64,000 nt of DNA from Acinetobacter sp. 10FS3-1 (GTDB lineage Bacteria > Pseudomonadota > Gammaproteobacteria > Pseudomonadales > Moraxellaceae): NCBI RefSeq assembly GCF_013343215.1, contig NZ_CP039144.1, positions 124,001 to 188,000 of the forward strand, read 5' to 3'. A model generated the notes under the pieces. It searched no databases, was not told where the DNA came from, and saw only the letters and a program-made list of their open reading frames with translations. This document shows positions 1 to 8,548 of the stretch, in pieces. Position 1 is the first letter of the stretch; each line of letters begins with the position of its first letter. The translations under genes were made by a program, and so were the position numbers.

Positions 1-2
1 GT

Positions 3-125
3 TGTTCTTATGGTTTGCGCTTCATTGAATCAATTGAAACTCGCATTCACAACATGGTTGCGTTGCGTATTTTGAAAAACCAAGACGACTTCTCAAAACT
101 GCTTGCGAAGCACCGTTTTAAATAA
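3..125 (+). CDS. 3' end of an unidentified gene cut by the window edge
   Basis: An open frame enters from the left edge and ends at TAA 123-125, giving the last 40 residues of a protein with a basic, helical tail (ending KLLAKHRFK). The family cannot be recognised from this fragment. It is followed directly by the gene at 192 with no visible terminator, so the two may be co-transcribed. Confidence 0.5.
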   Translation, partial: CSYGLRFIESIETRIHNMVALRILKNQDDFSKLLAKHRFK

Positions 126-191
126 TGACTAATGATTAGGGTAGATGCCACTACCTTACCTTATAACTAATGATTGAAGGATAAGAGCGAT

Positions 192-1274
192 ATGCCAAGC
201 TTTATCTCAACTGGAAAAAAACTCAAAGTGCTTACTAGCTCTATTTGGTCTAACAACCAACAGGCTTTATTTGGTATAGCACCATCGAACACCAATTTAG
301 AATCTGGTCCACAAACCAGTGTGCAATGTTTCGCCGTGGTAGAAGATATTAATTTGAAGCCGGAAACCATGACGATCTATTTGCTCGTGAACACACAATT
401 CAAAAGCATTAATGAAAATGGCGTAGACGATGAACAGGTCAAAATGAAGGACTGCGAAATCAAGATCGCTCGCAGCTTTGATCTGACCCAAATCCATTCT
501 GGCGAGCTTAACTACAACCAATTGCATGCACTTGGAAAAGACTTTGCAACTGAGGTGTTAAAATACGCCCAATTTGCGTTATTTTCTGAGTTAGGCAAAG
601 CTGATGCCTTACCTTTAGGTATCTATGAAAACCTGATTTTCAACCCAGAAAATATTAGTATTAATCTGGATGCAAGCGAGAATAAAGTGAACTTAACGCC
701 CTTTATTCATTACTATCGCTTACTCAATATACCGCGTATGCACCTAATTGATCAGTTTATTAAATTTGCCAAAAAAAAAGGTGAAATGAGCTTCACCGTT
801 GATCAAATGCGTTTCTGCTTGTCGGAACAACCTTGTCTGGGTGTATTAAATAATTGCAAACATAGTGCAGCCAAACCAGTCGATTTACGCCATCCACACT
901 TACTGGATATTCATATCAAAGGTGAAACTGCCTTGCAAGAAATGTTTAAGTCTGTACTTTATGACTTAACCATGAATGGCAATAACCGAAAATCACATGA
1001 ATATGAGTTATTCAGTGATTTACTGCATACAAATAATTTTAATGAAGCATTCCTGAGCCATGTTCAACCCACAAACGAATCTATCTCTAATACTTTAGAT
1101 CAGATGAACTACGCATTATTTAACTTTAGCAATGCTCAAAAAAACCTGGACAAAATTGAAGATAATATTCATAAGCAGCACTATCAATACAATCTTGCCT
1201 GGTTTGCAGCAACATTAGGGTATATCGAAGCGGCCGTGGAATCATGCTGCCACGTATATACAGTTAAAAAATGA
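192..1274 (+). CDS. Hypothetical protein, 360 aa
   Basis: Unrecognised soluble protein with no signal peptide, membrane segment or known motif. ATG 192 is chosen because AAGGATAAGAG sits just upstream; an in-frame TTG at 174 overlaps that ribosome site and is unlikely. Unlike most + strand genes here it lacks the conserved promoter and pseudoknot leader, so it may belong to the transcript entering from the left. A rho-independent terminator lies 97 bases after the stop. Confidence 0.75.
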   Translation: MPSFISTGKKLKVLTSSIWSNNQQALFGIAPSNTNLESGPQTSVQCFAVVEDINLKPETMTIYLLVNTQFKSINENGVDDEQVKMKDCEIKIARSFDLTQIHSGELNYNQLHALGKDFATEVLKYAQFALFSELGKADALPLGIYENLIFNPENISINLDASENKVNLTPFIHYYRLLNIPRMHLIDQFIKFAKKKGEMSFTVDQMRFCLSEQPCLGVLNNCKHSAAKPVDLRHPHLLDIHIKGETALQEMFKSVLYDLTMNGNNRKSHEYELFSDLLHTNNFNEAFLSHVQPTNESISNTLDQMNYALFNFSNAQKNLDKIEDNIHKQHYQYNLAWFAATLGYIEAAVESCCHVYTVKK

Positions 1275-1370
1275 AAATGACGAACAGGCTCCTTTTGCTA
1301 TGAAGCAGCTAGATCAGCAACCAATCAGCGTATCGGGTGCAGCAATTCCGGTGTAATCCTCACCCACCTA

Positions 1371-1398
1371 AAAAGAGCAACCTGTTTGCTCTTTTTTT
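1371..1398 (+). terminator. Rho-independent terminator
   Basis: Stem AAAAGAGCAA / TTGCTCTTTT followed by a T-run; ends the transcript of the gene at 192. Confidence 0.8.
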
Positions 1399-1529
1399 AT
1401 CGCAAGAACCTACGCCAACAAGAATATGAAGAAATTCGGGAACGTAGAAATAGTATAAATAAAAAGGCTGAAACTTCTGATGTACCATTCTAAAAATTCC
1501 TAAGCACCCACGGCGTAAGTTGGTTTTTA

Positions 1530-1632
1530 TTGACTTATGCCATGTTTTAGCAGTATAATTCATATATACAGAGCAGATAGCTCACACGGAAAAGCCCCCG
1601 CAATAAAAGGCTTATCGTTCAGGGTTAAAATT
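1530..1632 (+). promoter_or_regulatory. Conserved promoter plus hairpin-pseudoknot leader (copy 1)
   Basis: The -35 is TTGACT 1530-1535 and the -10 TATAAT 1554-1559. In the predicted 5' UTR, GAGC-agata-GCTC forms hairpin H1. CGG/CCG forms stem S1, and AAGCC inside the S1 loop can pair with downstream GGCTT to form stem S2, an H-type pseudoknot. AGGG precedes ATG 1633. This is the type example for the other copies below, whose entries list only their own boxes and stems. Confidence 0.8.
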
Positions 1633-2004
1633 ATGTCAGTCCAAGCAATTCGTATCCACCTTACAACCTTTCTAGGATGCCTAAACAGTGATGTTCTTTC
1701 TAGTCAGTTCAACCTAGATGAAATCAGCGAGCATTCTGACCGCTTGGAAAACTCCCAAGCAAAACTGATTGAAATAATTGCAGCTATGCAGTTCTCAGGC
1801 ATTATCGCAGCTACAGGATATGGTAAGGTTCTTTTATCTCCAAGTGCGAAAGAACAAGGCTTGTGGCAAGTAACAACCTTCAATGACAACCACATACCGC
1901 TTGGTGATCTTGGCAACCAGAATTTAACCACGGCGTTAGAACAATTCTTTGAAGAAATCAGCTTAGATTTGAATGTAGAAGAATTTTGCAGCCAGTTTTC
2001 TTAA
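1633..2004 (+). CDS. Hypothetical protein behind leader copy 1, 123 aa
   Basis: Small acidic, probably cytoplasmic protein of unknown function. ATG 1633 (MSVQAIRIHL) is the start because the conserved promoter and leader end just before it. The frame is open back to 1537, but those codons lie inside the -10 box and the structured leader and are not expected to be translated. No domain is recognised. Confidence 0.75.
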   Translation: MSVQAIRIHLTTFLGCLNSDVLSSQFNLDEISEHSDRLENSQAKLIEIIAAMQFSGIIAATGYGKVLLSPSAKEQGLWQVTTFNDNHIPLGDLGNQNLTTALEQFFEEISLDLNVEEFCSQFS

Positions 2005-2047
2005 TCACAACGATAAAGCCTGACCCGCGCAGTAAGCGGGTCCAGAA

Positions 2048-2311
2048 ATGAGTATGTCAGTAACAGCACTATAGTTAGCTTTAGGTGTTTGGATAGGCGG
2101 ATATGGTCTGGCATGTATCATGCACGGCAACAGTGAACTGAAACACATTGAGCAATCAGAAAACCTATCAGAAGTTGAAAGCCAGAAAGAGTTTAAGTCT
2201 GCTACCGAGCGTCTTAAATTTGGTAGAATTATTGTTCCAGTCGGGTTGATTCCGCTTGGACTTGCATTCTATCGCATCTTTTTGATGGTCGTTGAACCAG
2301 GAAACCAATAA
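2048..2311 (+). pseudogene. Small membrane-anchored protein gene with in-frame amber codon
   Basis: ATG 2048 opens a frame reading MSMSVTAL, then TAG at 2072-2074, then continues in the same frame to TAA 2309-2311. Read through, the product is an 87-residue protein with an N-terminal hydrophobic segment (after the stop: LALGVWIGGYGLACIM), a charged middle and a second hydrophobic segment near residues 66-80. Translation from ATG 2120 alone gives only the last 63 residues and loses the first membrane helix. The simplest reading is a gene inactivated by a nonsense mutation; amber suppression or use of the internal start are alternatives. Confidence 0.5.
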
Positions 2312-2329
2312 TTACTAAAGGATGATGCC

Positions 2330-2584
2330 ATGACAGAACTACGCGGAGAGATTCCAGTTGAACGCATAGTTGCAGATCACTTGGAAAATAAGTGCATTAG
2401 CCTGAATGATGCCTTGAATGAACTGAACCTGGATAAAAATCTCGCAGATGATACAAACTTCTGCATGCAGCTCGATTTCCATATCCTCTGCTGTGTGGAC
2501 TGCGGATATTGGTATCTCCCTTGTATGATGACTGAGAACTATAAAGGCGAAGAGGTCTGCGAAGATTGTTCTGAAAGCGATTAA
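2330..2584 (+). CDS. Small Cys-rich (zinc ribbon-like) protein, 84 aa
   Basis: The ribosome site AAAGGATGAT precedes ATG 2330. The second half carries Cys pairs (CCVDCGYWYLPC and CEDC) spaced like a zinc ribbon, so metal binding is likely. The gene lies 18 bases after the preceding broken gene, suggesting one transcription unit that ends at the terminator at 2608. Function unknown. Confidence 0.7.
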   Translation: MTELRGEIPVERIVADHLENKCISLNDALNELNLDKNLADDTNFCMQLDFHILCCVDCGYWYLPCMMTENYKGEEVCEDCSESD

Positions 2585-2607
2585 GTGAAAATTCAATTAT
2601 TTTTTAT

Positions 2608-2635
2608 AAAGGGTAGTCAAAACTGCCCTTTTTTT
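2608..2635 (+). terminator. Rho-independent terminator
   Basis: Stem GGGTAGT / ACTGCCC followed by seven T; ends the 2048-2584 unit. Confidence 0.7.
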
Positions 2636-2704
2636 GTTTATATTACTGACACTTGCCGGTCTATTTAAGTCGGTTCCAACAAAGCAAATATAATTGGGTG
2701 ATCA

Positions 2705-3532
2705 ATGTCCACCACCAAAACAGTTGCCTATCTGCGCAACACACTGACACTTGCCGATGATTTAACTCAATTCAATATCAATACCCAACTCACCCAAGCC
2801 CAAATTGAACACCCTAATTACCAGATTGTAGAACTGGATAGCTTTACCGAGCGACAGCAGCTCATATTCACAGGTTATCAGCTAGGCGCGATTACAGCGC
2901 GTGAAGCCTATGCCGGCGCGTGGTGGGCGTATGACCATTACATTGTCATCTTTACGGTCTTTCCTGACGGCAGCACTAAAACGGAATTGGTATCCAACCT
3001 AAATAGCTTGCAGATGATCAAGGAAGTGCATGTCGTCGGCAGTCAGCTCCATGATCTTATTTCTAATCACGACTATCTCAGTGTGCACGAGCCAGACGGT
3101 ACGTTCTACCCGGCTGTATACACCCAGAACCCGCAAAACTACGCATTTGTTGATGATGGCATTAATAGCTATATCGAGCTGCGGAACCAGGTGTTTATGA
3201 ATGAGATTGACACCGGCACTCAGATGATTGGTCTATACGTGGCACAGCATGACGGTGAGCCTAATTTAATGTTCTGCGGTGAGCAGATCGCATCAGATAT
3301 CAGTTTTAAAAATCAGATAGACCTATACCGTACCATTGGTGGAAAGTTTATCTGTTATATCCAGACGACCCGGTTTTTTGGTCGCATAGAACACCGGGTA
3401 GAAGTGTTCAGTGAAAATGACAAGCCAACGTGCTTGAATCGAAAGCTGCAAAAGGAACTCGACAGCTATATGGATAGTCTCAAGAAGGACGAATCGTTCA
3501 GTTTTCGCCAAAAACGAATGCTGATGAATTAA
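2705..3532 (+). CDS. Hypothetical protein, 275 aa; member of a local three-gene family
   Basis: Unrecognised soluble protein. Residues about 190-225 (DGEPNLMFCGEQIA, then LYRTIGGKFICYI) match in pattern the C-terminal parts of the genes at 5157 and 33432, all with F-x-G followed by Y-x-T-x-x-G-x-(F/L)-(I/V). An N-terminal segment (NINTQL, then FTGYQLG) also resembles that of the 33432 gene (NINAQL, then FVGYSVG). These are probably divergent paralogs of one plasmid family. A TATAAT at 2689-2694 could serve as the -10; there is no pseudoknot leader. Confidence 0.7.
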   Translation: MSTTKTVAYLRNTLTLADDLTQFNINTQLTQAQIEHPNYQIVELDSFTERQQLIFTGYQLGAITAREAYAGAWWAYDHYIVIFTVFPDGSTKTELVSNLNSLQMIKEVHVVGSQLHDLISNHDYLSVHEPDGTFYPAVYTQNPQNYAFVDDGINSYIELRNQVFMNEIDTGTQMIGLYVAQHDGEPNLMFCGEQIASDISFKNQIDLYRTIGGKFICYIQTTRFFGRIEHRVEVFSENDKPTCLNRKLQKELDSYMDSLKKDESFSFRQKRMLMN

Positions 3533-3535
3533 GTC

Positions 3536-3545
3536 TGTATATACA
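3536..3545. promoter_or_regulatory. TGTATATACA palindrome
   Basis: Exact 10-bp palindrome just upstream of the gene at 3558. It is one of nine exact copies in the window, most of them close upstream of genes, so it is a candidate operator. Confidence 0.4.
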
Positions 3546-3557
3546 AACAGGTTCCTT

Positions 3558-3767
3558 GTGAATAATCATCTTATCCTTATCGACTTTCGTGACAGTCATA
3601 CGCCTGGCGTAACCAACCTCGACCAGTTTAAACAAGCCATTGCGCCGTTGATTGCTTTAGGGTTCTTTGATTACCAGAGCCGGGGGCGCAACTCCTTTAT
3701 GGACTTGAAAGCATCCGACCGGCAAGACCGCTCTATCGGGAGCGTGATCAAGTACCAAGCTATATAG
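3558..3767 (+). CDS. Small hypothetical protein, 69 aa
   Basis: GTG-initiated frame (MNNHLILIDFRDSHTPGV) following a weak AGGTTCC ribosome site and the palindrome at 3536. No domain recognised. It may be a real small gene or the 3' remnant of something larger. Confidence 0.4.
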   Translation: MNNHLILIDFRDSHTPGVTNLDQFKQAIAPLIALGFFDYQSRGRNSFMDLKASDRQDRSIGSVIKYQAI

Positions 3768-3845
3768 CGTTAAAACGCCCAAAAGCATTAAAAACCAGAG
3801 AAATAACCCTTGTATGCTCCATAGGCTGAACTCTTGCTTTAGCAA
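3657..3845 (-). other. Possible remnant of a membrane protein gene
   Basis: The - strand frame is open over about 75 codons and encodes two very hydrophobic stretches (around TLFLGIGVYTLL and LFLWFLMLLGVLTLYSL). It has only a TTG as possible start (3845), and its end overlaps the + strand gene at 3558. It may be a decayed small membrane protein, like those at 48839-49328; no ribosome site is evident. Confidence 0.25.
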
Positions 3846-3995
3846 GGTATAAACACCAATTCCCAGGAATAGTGTAATTAGATCAGACCGTTAAACTTTC
3901 AAGCTGTATTCAATTTTAGTATCATCATGTCATTAGTATTATGGTCGTTTAGTTAAACACCACCCAGATAATATCCATTACTTCGAGCATAAATT

Positions 3996-4670
3996 ATGAG
4001 AAAAGTTATTGCTGCGCTTTTTGCCCTAAGCACCGTTTCCGCTTTTGCAGCCACCCCTACACAACAGGTTCTTGATGAAGTTAATAAGGTATGTGCCGTG
4101 CAGCCAAACTACGATAACTCATACCGACTGTGTAACACGCTTGATGTACGCTTTCCTTTTGAAAACGATGCAGCATTCAAGAACAAGCTCACATCAGTTC
4201 TCAAAAAATCCGGGTTAAAAATCAAAGGCGACCCGGTTAGTTCAATCAAATCTAGTGTTCCAGGTTTTTCAATTCTAAATGGCAGTGTTATCCATGCCTA
4301 TGCAAGCACTTACAACCAAGACGGTGACTTTGCCTTAATCGACAAGGCGGGTAATCAGTATGGTATGGCAGTCTATTATGCGCCGTATGGCAATAAGCTC
4401 ATTGTGGAGCCAACATCAAAGGATACAAGCAAGTATTCACATCCCTGGTTAGGTGACTTGAAGGATGCCACTCTGCGTAAAGGCATTGTTGAATTCGTGC
4501 GAAATAACTATAAGAATAGTTGGGGCAGCAGTCCAAATGCACAAAACACATTTAAGGATACGATCAACGAGGAATTGCGCGAACTTAAAATTTATCTAGG
4601 TGCGGATATTCAACATCAAGGCTTCCAGTATTACGACCCAAATTACCGTCTACCGCACGAAAAGAAATAG
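3996..4670 (+). CDS. Secreted or periplasmic hypothetical protein, 224 aa
   Basis: Residues 1-18 form a classical signal peptide (MRKVIAALFALSTVSAFA, cleavage after AFA). The mature part contains two Cys in the first 50 residues (CAV and LCN), probably a disulfide. No enzyme motif is visible. The next gene (4770) is a shortened relative: it shares the signal peptide, the paired Cys and a K/F-rich helix (AAFKNKLTSVLKKSGL against RRFQKKFEEVIEQNNL). This is likely an envelope protein duplicated in tandem. Confidence 0.7.
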   Translation: MRKVIAALFALSTVSAFAATPTQQVLDEVNKVCAVQPNYDNSYRLCNTLDVRFPFENDAAFKNKLTSVLKKSGLKIKGDPVSSIKSSVPGFSILNGSVIHAYASTYNQDGDFALIDKAGNQYGMAVYYAPYGNKLIVEPTSKDTSKYSHPWLGDLKDATLRKGIVEFVRNNYKNSWGSSPNAQNTFKDTINEELRELKIYLGADIQHQGFQYYDPNYRLPHEKK

Positions 4671-4684
4671 CCATCCAGATTTAT

Positions 4685-4712
4685 AAAGAGCTTGGTTTTT
4701 CCAGGCTCTTTT
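4685..4712 (+). terminator. Rho-independent terminator
   Basis: Stem AAGAGCTTGG / CCAGGCTCTT with a five-T loop, followed by a short T-rich tail. Confidence 0.6.
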
Positions 4713-4769
4713 CTATACAATTCAAGAAAACATGAAATTTATAATTAACAATTAAATGGATATTGAAGA

Positions 4770-5077
4770 ATGAAAAATTATCCCTTGTCCTGGCAATGGT
4801 TTTCGCCGTAGCTACTCCTTCTGTATTTGCTGAAATACACCCTAAAGACAAAACACGTACTACTGTGGGGCATGTGTTAAGCGATTTTGCAAAATACTGC
4901 AAATTCGACGAGTTCTATTCCTACAATTCTTGTCGATACAACCCAAATGATAAGGACCCTTTAGTTCTTAAAAGTGCCTTTGATTACGACCGTAGATTCC
5001 AGAAAAAATTTGAAGAAGTGATCGAGCAAAACAACTTGTATCTTGAATCGAATGAAATATTAGCCACTACATATTGA
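4770..5077 (+). pseudogene. Frameshifted, truncated paralog of the secreted protein at 3996
   Basis: ATG 4770 reads MKN and then runs out of frame. Adding one base to the A-run at 4773-4777 restores MKKLSLVLAMVFAVATPSVFA, a clean signal peptide, joined to about 80 further residues resembling the protein at 3996. The frame ends at TGA 5075-5077, which lies inside the TTGACT box of the promoter repeat at 5074. The promoter repeat therefore forms the exact 3' border of a gene that has lost roughly half its length compared with its neighbour. A TTG start at 4763 could bypass the frameshift. Confidence 0.55.
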
Positions 5078-5156
5078 CTTATGCCTTATTTAACCACGGC
5101 GCATTAAAGTTAAATTAACCTGTATATACAGAGTTTTCTCCGGTTCCGTAACGCAA
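5074..5156 (+). promoter_or_regulatory. Promoter repeat with disrupted leader
   Basis: TTGACTTATGCC at 5074-5085 matches the conserved promoter, but the sequence then diverges. No pseudoknot follows, and the palindrome TGTATATACA occupies 5121-5130. TTAAAT at 5110-5115 is a possible weak -10. The break after position 5085 suggests a past deletion or recombination within the repeat. Confidence 0.5.
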
Positions 5157-5831
5157 TTGCATAAGCACAATACCAGTGGCATCACCATTGAACGTATATT
5201 TGATTTTAAGCATCGTGAAGCCGAGCCGACTTCTCTTGAAATCACACCAGATATCATTTCATGGCAAGCTCCTGAGTTAATCATTAAAGATGGCGACCGC
5301 ATCATTTTTAATGGCTATGAGGGTGATGATTATAGTTCCGATGATCATTTGGATAATCTGCTGAAAGAACTGCTAACACCGCAGATCAGGGAAGCATTCG
5401 ATTTAAGTATCGACACGAGTGTTTTATATGTGCCGGTCTATAAATACCTGGATGATGAAATCAAAAATGAAGATGATCTGTTTCAGCAGTGGCATACTGC
5501 GAATGAACTGAATCATAAAGGTCCATACCAGATTAAGCGGGTCCGGGCGGTTTACTCCGGCACGGATACTCCGGGTTCTGATGATATTGCCTTTGTTGGT
5601 AAACTATTGGCGCAAGCAACTCGCAGCGTTTATCAAACTGAGTTGTTTCTCACCTATGGCGGTAATTTTGTCTTATTGGATGATGGTGATATTCACCGCG
5701 CCAAAAGCCTTGAGGAATTACCATTTAAGTTCGGTGCTGATGTGATTAAATTTGCGAATGCCAGTTTAACTACACTAGCAGAACAACATGCCCGGCGTGA
5801 CGAGCTTTTCCAGATTGGTCATATACTCTGA
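5157..5831 (+). CDS. Hypothetical protein, about 224 aa; member of the 2705/33432 family
   Basis: No ATG is available. The frame is open from 5094 and TTG 5157 is the first usable start; the original 5' end may have been lost with the disrupted leader upstream. Residues about 140-175 (DDIAFVGKLLAQ, then YQTELFLTYGGNFVLL) align by pattern with the conserved block of the 2705 and 33432 proteins. Soluble and acidic; function unknown. Terminator at 5840. Confidence 0.6.
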   Translation: MHKHNTSGITIERIFDFKHREAEPTSLEITPDIISWQAPELIIKDGDRIIFNGYEGDDYSSDDHLDNLLKELLTPQIREAFDLSIDTSVLYVPVYKYLDDEIKNEDDLFQQWHTANELNHKGPYQIKRVRAVYSGTDTPGSDDIAFVGKLLAQATRSVYQTELFLTYGGNFVLLDDGDIHRAKSLEELPFKFGADVIKFANASLTTLAEQHARRDELFQIGHIL

Positions 5832-5839
5832 TATGCCCT

Positions 5840-5869
5840 AGCCCTGCACTCGCGGGGCTTTGTTTTTTT
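5840..5869 (+). terminator. Rho-independent terminator
   Basis: GC-rich stem AGCCCTG / CGGGGCT followed by a T-run. Confidence 0.8.
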
Positions 5870-6035
5870 ATGCGATTTAGCATTTACCCACATTCAACAT
5901 GGGTGGTTTTAATTTATTCTTGCTAACAGAAACAATGTTTCTAAACGTGCTTTTCGCCGTTTTTCCAGATCAAGAATAGAGGTAAAAAAATGGTTTAATA
6001 TCAATTGGTTTTACAAAAAATAAATACGCTATTTA

Positions 6036-6135
6036 TTGACTTATGCCATGTTTTAAAGTTATAATTATAAGCATAAAGAGCAGTATGCTCAAGCGGAAGA
6101 GCCACCGTAGTAAAGGCTAGAAGTAGGGTTTAAAA
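6036..6135 (+). promoter_or_regulatory. Conserved promoter plus pseudoknot leader (copy 2)
   Basis: -35 TTGACT 6036-6041, -10 TATAAT 6060-6065. H1 is GAGCA/TGCTC (five pairs), S1 is CGG/CCG, S2 is AGCC/GGCT. Confidence 0.8.
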
Positions 6136-6738
6136 ATGAATATCAATGATCTTAAAGCAAGTGCTAAACTGGAAAATAAAGCAAAGCGTTTAGAACGTAT
6201 TTTTGTTGGTAACAAGAGTGCCTGTCGTCCACAACACTTCGTAGATTTTTTGCAAATCAATGTTATTGCTGAAATGGCTCCACACCTGGCAGGCTCAGTT
6301 GAAAAGATTGTGCTTTCAGGGGTTATGGTATCAGAAGGCAAGGTATGTCATTTTGAACAAAGCTATCAACCAGATCAGCTTGAAGAAAGCATTGAACGTC
6401 ACCAAAAAATTGATTACACCACACTGCATTCAGGGGTTAATTCCCTTTCCTACCTGGTTCAGAAAGACTTGATTGGCTGCCTAATCAACACTGCTAACCC
6501 ACTATTTAAAGACAAAGCTTTTGTGGCGTGGTGGAATGATCAAGCCGATGATAACGAAGTCATTAAGCCAGAAGAAGTTACAGTTGAAGATAAGACTGCT
6601 GTAATCGCTACGGCGCATGTAGGTGAAATCTTGTATGACATGATGATCGAAACCTTAGAGAACTACTGCAAATCCAATCTGGTTAAATATCAAAAGAAAA
6701 TCAGCTTTGAAAAATCGTTTTGTGAGTGTGAATCATAA
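6136..6738 (+). CDS. Hypothetical protein behind leader copy 2, 200 aa
   Basis: Start ATG 6136 directly follows the leader (TAGGGTTTAAAAATG). Acidic soluble protein with a basic N-terminal helix (LENKAKRLERIF) and no recognised domain. The small membrane protein gene at 6770 follows after 31 bases and is probably in the same transcript. Confidence 0.75.
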   Translation: MNINDLKASAKLENKAKRLERIFVGNKSACRPQHFVDFLQINVIAEMAPHLAGSVEKIVLSGVMVSEGKVCHFEQSYQPDQLEESIERHQKIDYTTLHSGVNSLSYLVQKDLIGCLINTANPLFKDKAFVAWWNDQADDNEVIKPEEVTVEDKTAVIATAHVGEILYDMMIETLENYCKSNLVKYQKKISFEKSFCECES

Positions 6739-6769
6739 GGCTAACAATTTTGAATTGAGGAAAATAATA

Positions 6770-7018
6770 ATGAAATTAAATCTGGTAGATCGTTTATACG
6801 TGGCGGTAATGGGATTGTTGGTATCGCATGCTTCGTTTCTATATGCGGTTTATGCTACTCGTGCTTTTGCAATGTACTTATTGATGTCTGTGGTTGGTTC
6901 AATTACTTTTGCAGTCATTCTTCGTATTGGTCGCACTAAGACGGCGAGAATGGCATTTAAAGGCAATCGTGAGATTGATAAGCACCCTGAGTTCCGCGAC
7001 GACCTTGATCTACTTTAA
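6770..7018 (+). CDS. Small membrane protein, 82 aa
   Basis: TTGAGGAAAATA precedes ATG 6770, which is preferred over an in-frame upstream codon at 6707 that lies inside the previous gene. Two hydrophobic segments (about residues 8-30 and 35-52) are followed by a charged cytoplasmic tail (TKTARMAFKGNREIDKH). Function unknown. Confidence 0.65.
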   Translation: MKLNLVDRLYVAVMGLLVSHASFLYAVYATRAFAMYLLMSVVGSITFAVILRIGRTKTARMAFKGNREIDKHPEFRDDLDLL

Positions 7019-7032
7019 GTAGTCAGGCATGA

Positions 7033-7058
7033 AAAAACCCGCATATAAGCGGGTTTTT
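7033..7058. terminator. Bidirectional terminator between convergent genes
   Basis: AAAAAACCCGC / GCGGGTTTTT stem has A and T tracts on both sides, so it can end both the + strand unit at 7018 and the - strand gene at 7072. Confidence 0.8.
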
Positions 7059-7071
7059 ATTTGGAGCCAGG

Positions 7072-7791
7072 TTATTTGTCGAATTTAGACAGTATGTAAT
7101 TAACATCTTGGTCGTATTTAGTCACACCACGCGCTGCGAGCTGCTGCTTGGCTAAACGCGCCAATTCAAGCCCTTTTTTCTTGTCTTTAGGAAAGCCTGA
7201 TTTGTCTTCAAGGATGCCCTTAGCAAGTAATAAAGACGAAAAGCCATTATTCGATTTAGAACTGCCCTGCTCAAGCCAGTGCACTGCTTTCGCGGTGTCA
7301 TCCAGATTTTCATAATAACTGAAAATCTGGACAGTGTTATCACATCTTGTCGGGCTAAGATTAAAGCACTTCTCCCAGATACGGATTGCTTCTTTGCGAT
7401 CTGGATTGTCGCGTTTGTTGAAATACTCTTCGGTTACAGTGGCTTTTGCCATGTTGTAGATCGCCAGTTGATGCAGCGCATAAACGCTTTGCCAGGTATC
7501 GGCAACCTTCTCCATCTTATCAAGATTGTCGCGTTCCAGTTCCGGTCGGATGTTTTTACGATCCTTGATATTGTAATTATTAATGAGCGGTTCCCACATC
7601 ATTCTCCAAACATAGAAATGACCATGTTCGATCATGTACTTTGCTTCTTTGCTGATACCAACGAAGCTAGTGTCAGTAACAATATCCCCTACCTCTTTGA
7701 CACCTGATGCAGCCGATTCAGCTTGGGTAAACTGTGTACTAATAATAGATGCAGCAAGCAAAGATGCAGCTATAAATTTATTTCTTTTCAA
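7072..7791 (-). CDS. Exported Sel1/TPR-like helical protein, 239 aa
   Basis: TTG start with GGGGG upstream. Signal peptide at residues 1-24 (LLAASIISTQFTQA). The rest is helical with repeated A-x-x-W/L patterns (IRIWEKCFNLSP, AVHWLEQGSSKSNNGFSSLLLAKG, KKKGLELARLAKQ) like TPR or Sel1 repeats, which usually mediate protein contacts. It lies tail to tail with 7018, apart from the pseudoknot-led genes. Confidence 0.65.
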   Translation of the reverse strand: MKRNKFIAASLLAASIISTQFTQAESAASGVKEVGDIVTDTSFVGISKEAKYMIEHGHFYVWRMMWEPLINNYNIKDRKNIRPELERDNLDKMEKVADTWQSVYALHQLAIYNMAKATVTEEYFNKRDNPDRKEAIRIWEKCFNLSPTRCDNTVQIFSYYENLDDTAKAVHWLEQGSSKSNNGFSSLLLAKGILEDKSGFPKDKKKGLELARLAKQQLAARGVTKYDQDVNYILSKFDK

Positions 7792-7895
7792 GAAAACCCC
7801 CTGGGATTCATATTGTTGTTCTGGTGGCAGTCTAACCTAAGTCCCGCTTGAAATTGTAGCCTTTCGCAGACAGACACCGTGAATTACTTTCTGGC

Positions 7896-8498
7896 TTACA
7901 GGTTATTGATCGTTGTTTGATATTGGGCTTTATCTACTGCACTAGAATACTTGTGCATGCTCGACAGTATGGCTAGTGCTTCATATAGCGTTACCCGACC
8001 ATCCTTTTTGATCTCCTGAATTTCCTTCTCAAATTCAGGCTGTTTTTTCATATCTTGATAGTCTGAACTTTGGACCAGGTTTTGCAGATTTTCATTATCT
8101 AGGTCGATTGTTTTTAACTGATTTTCGATACACTGGTAAAAAGGGGTTCTATCTACGTTTGCTTCTTCGGTCAGCATGTAAGTAATACCACGAAGCCCAA
8201 ACTTAACCTTTTCCAGATCATGTTTTGTGACCACAACCTTTTCTTCACATTTAGATCGGATATGCTTTTTCATATCAAAGCGCACTGGCTCAATCATTAA
8301 TTTATCGTCAGGCACATTACCTGGGGGGGTCACAGCTCTTTGCATTGAAGAATACTTATGGTCGTAATATTCCTCGCTAAACTGTTTGCTAATGTAGTAA
8401 CGCCCTTCCTTCACTTCTTCTTCGGATAAGCCCATACACCCTGTCATTAAGAGTACAACGGATGATAGTGCTGCAAATTTAAAGATTTTCGCTTTCAT
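7896..8498 (-). CDS. Lipoprotein, 200 aa
   Basis: The N-terminus MKAKIFKFAALSSVVLLMTGC has a lipobox (LMTGC, Cys 21), so the product should be a lipid-anchored envelope protein. The mature part is highly charged and helical. No family recognised. It is transcribed toward the exported protein at 7791 with about 100 bases between, possibly co-transcribed. Confidence 0.7.
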   Translation of the reverse strand: MKAKIFKFAALSSVVLLMTGCMGLSEEEVKEGRYYISKQFSEEYYDHKYSSMQRAVTPPGNVPDDKLMIEPVRFDMKKHIRSKCEEKVVVTKHDLEKVKFGLRGITYMLTEEANVDRTPFYQCIENQLKTIDLDNENLQNLVQSSDYQDMKKQPEFEKEIQEIKKDGRVTLYEALAILSSMHKYSSAVDKAQYQTTINNL

Positions 8499-8548
8499 TT
8501 CAAATTAAGTGATTATGCCTAATATGATAGATATTTTATCACACTACA

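Noticed and set aside
1571..1620. Leader pseudoknot as a preQ1 class I riboswitch
   Set aside because: Both are small H-type pseudoknots, but the conserved loop residues and the A-rich tail of preQ1 riboswitches are absent and the genes have no link to queuosine.
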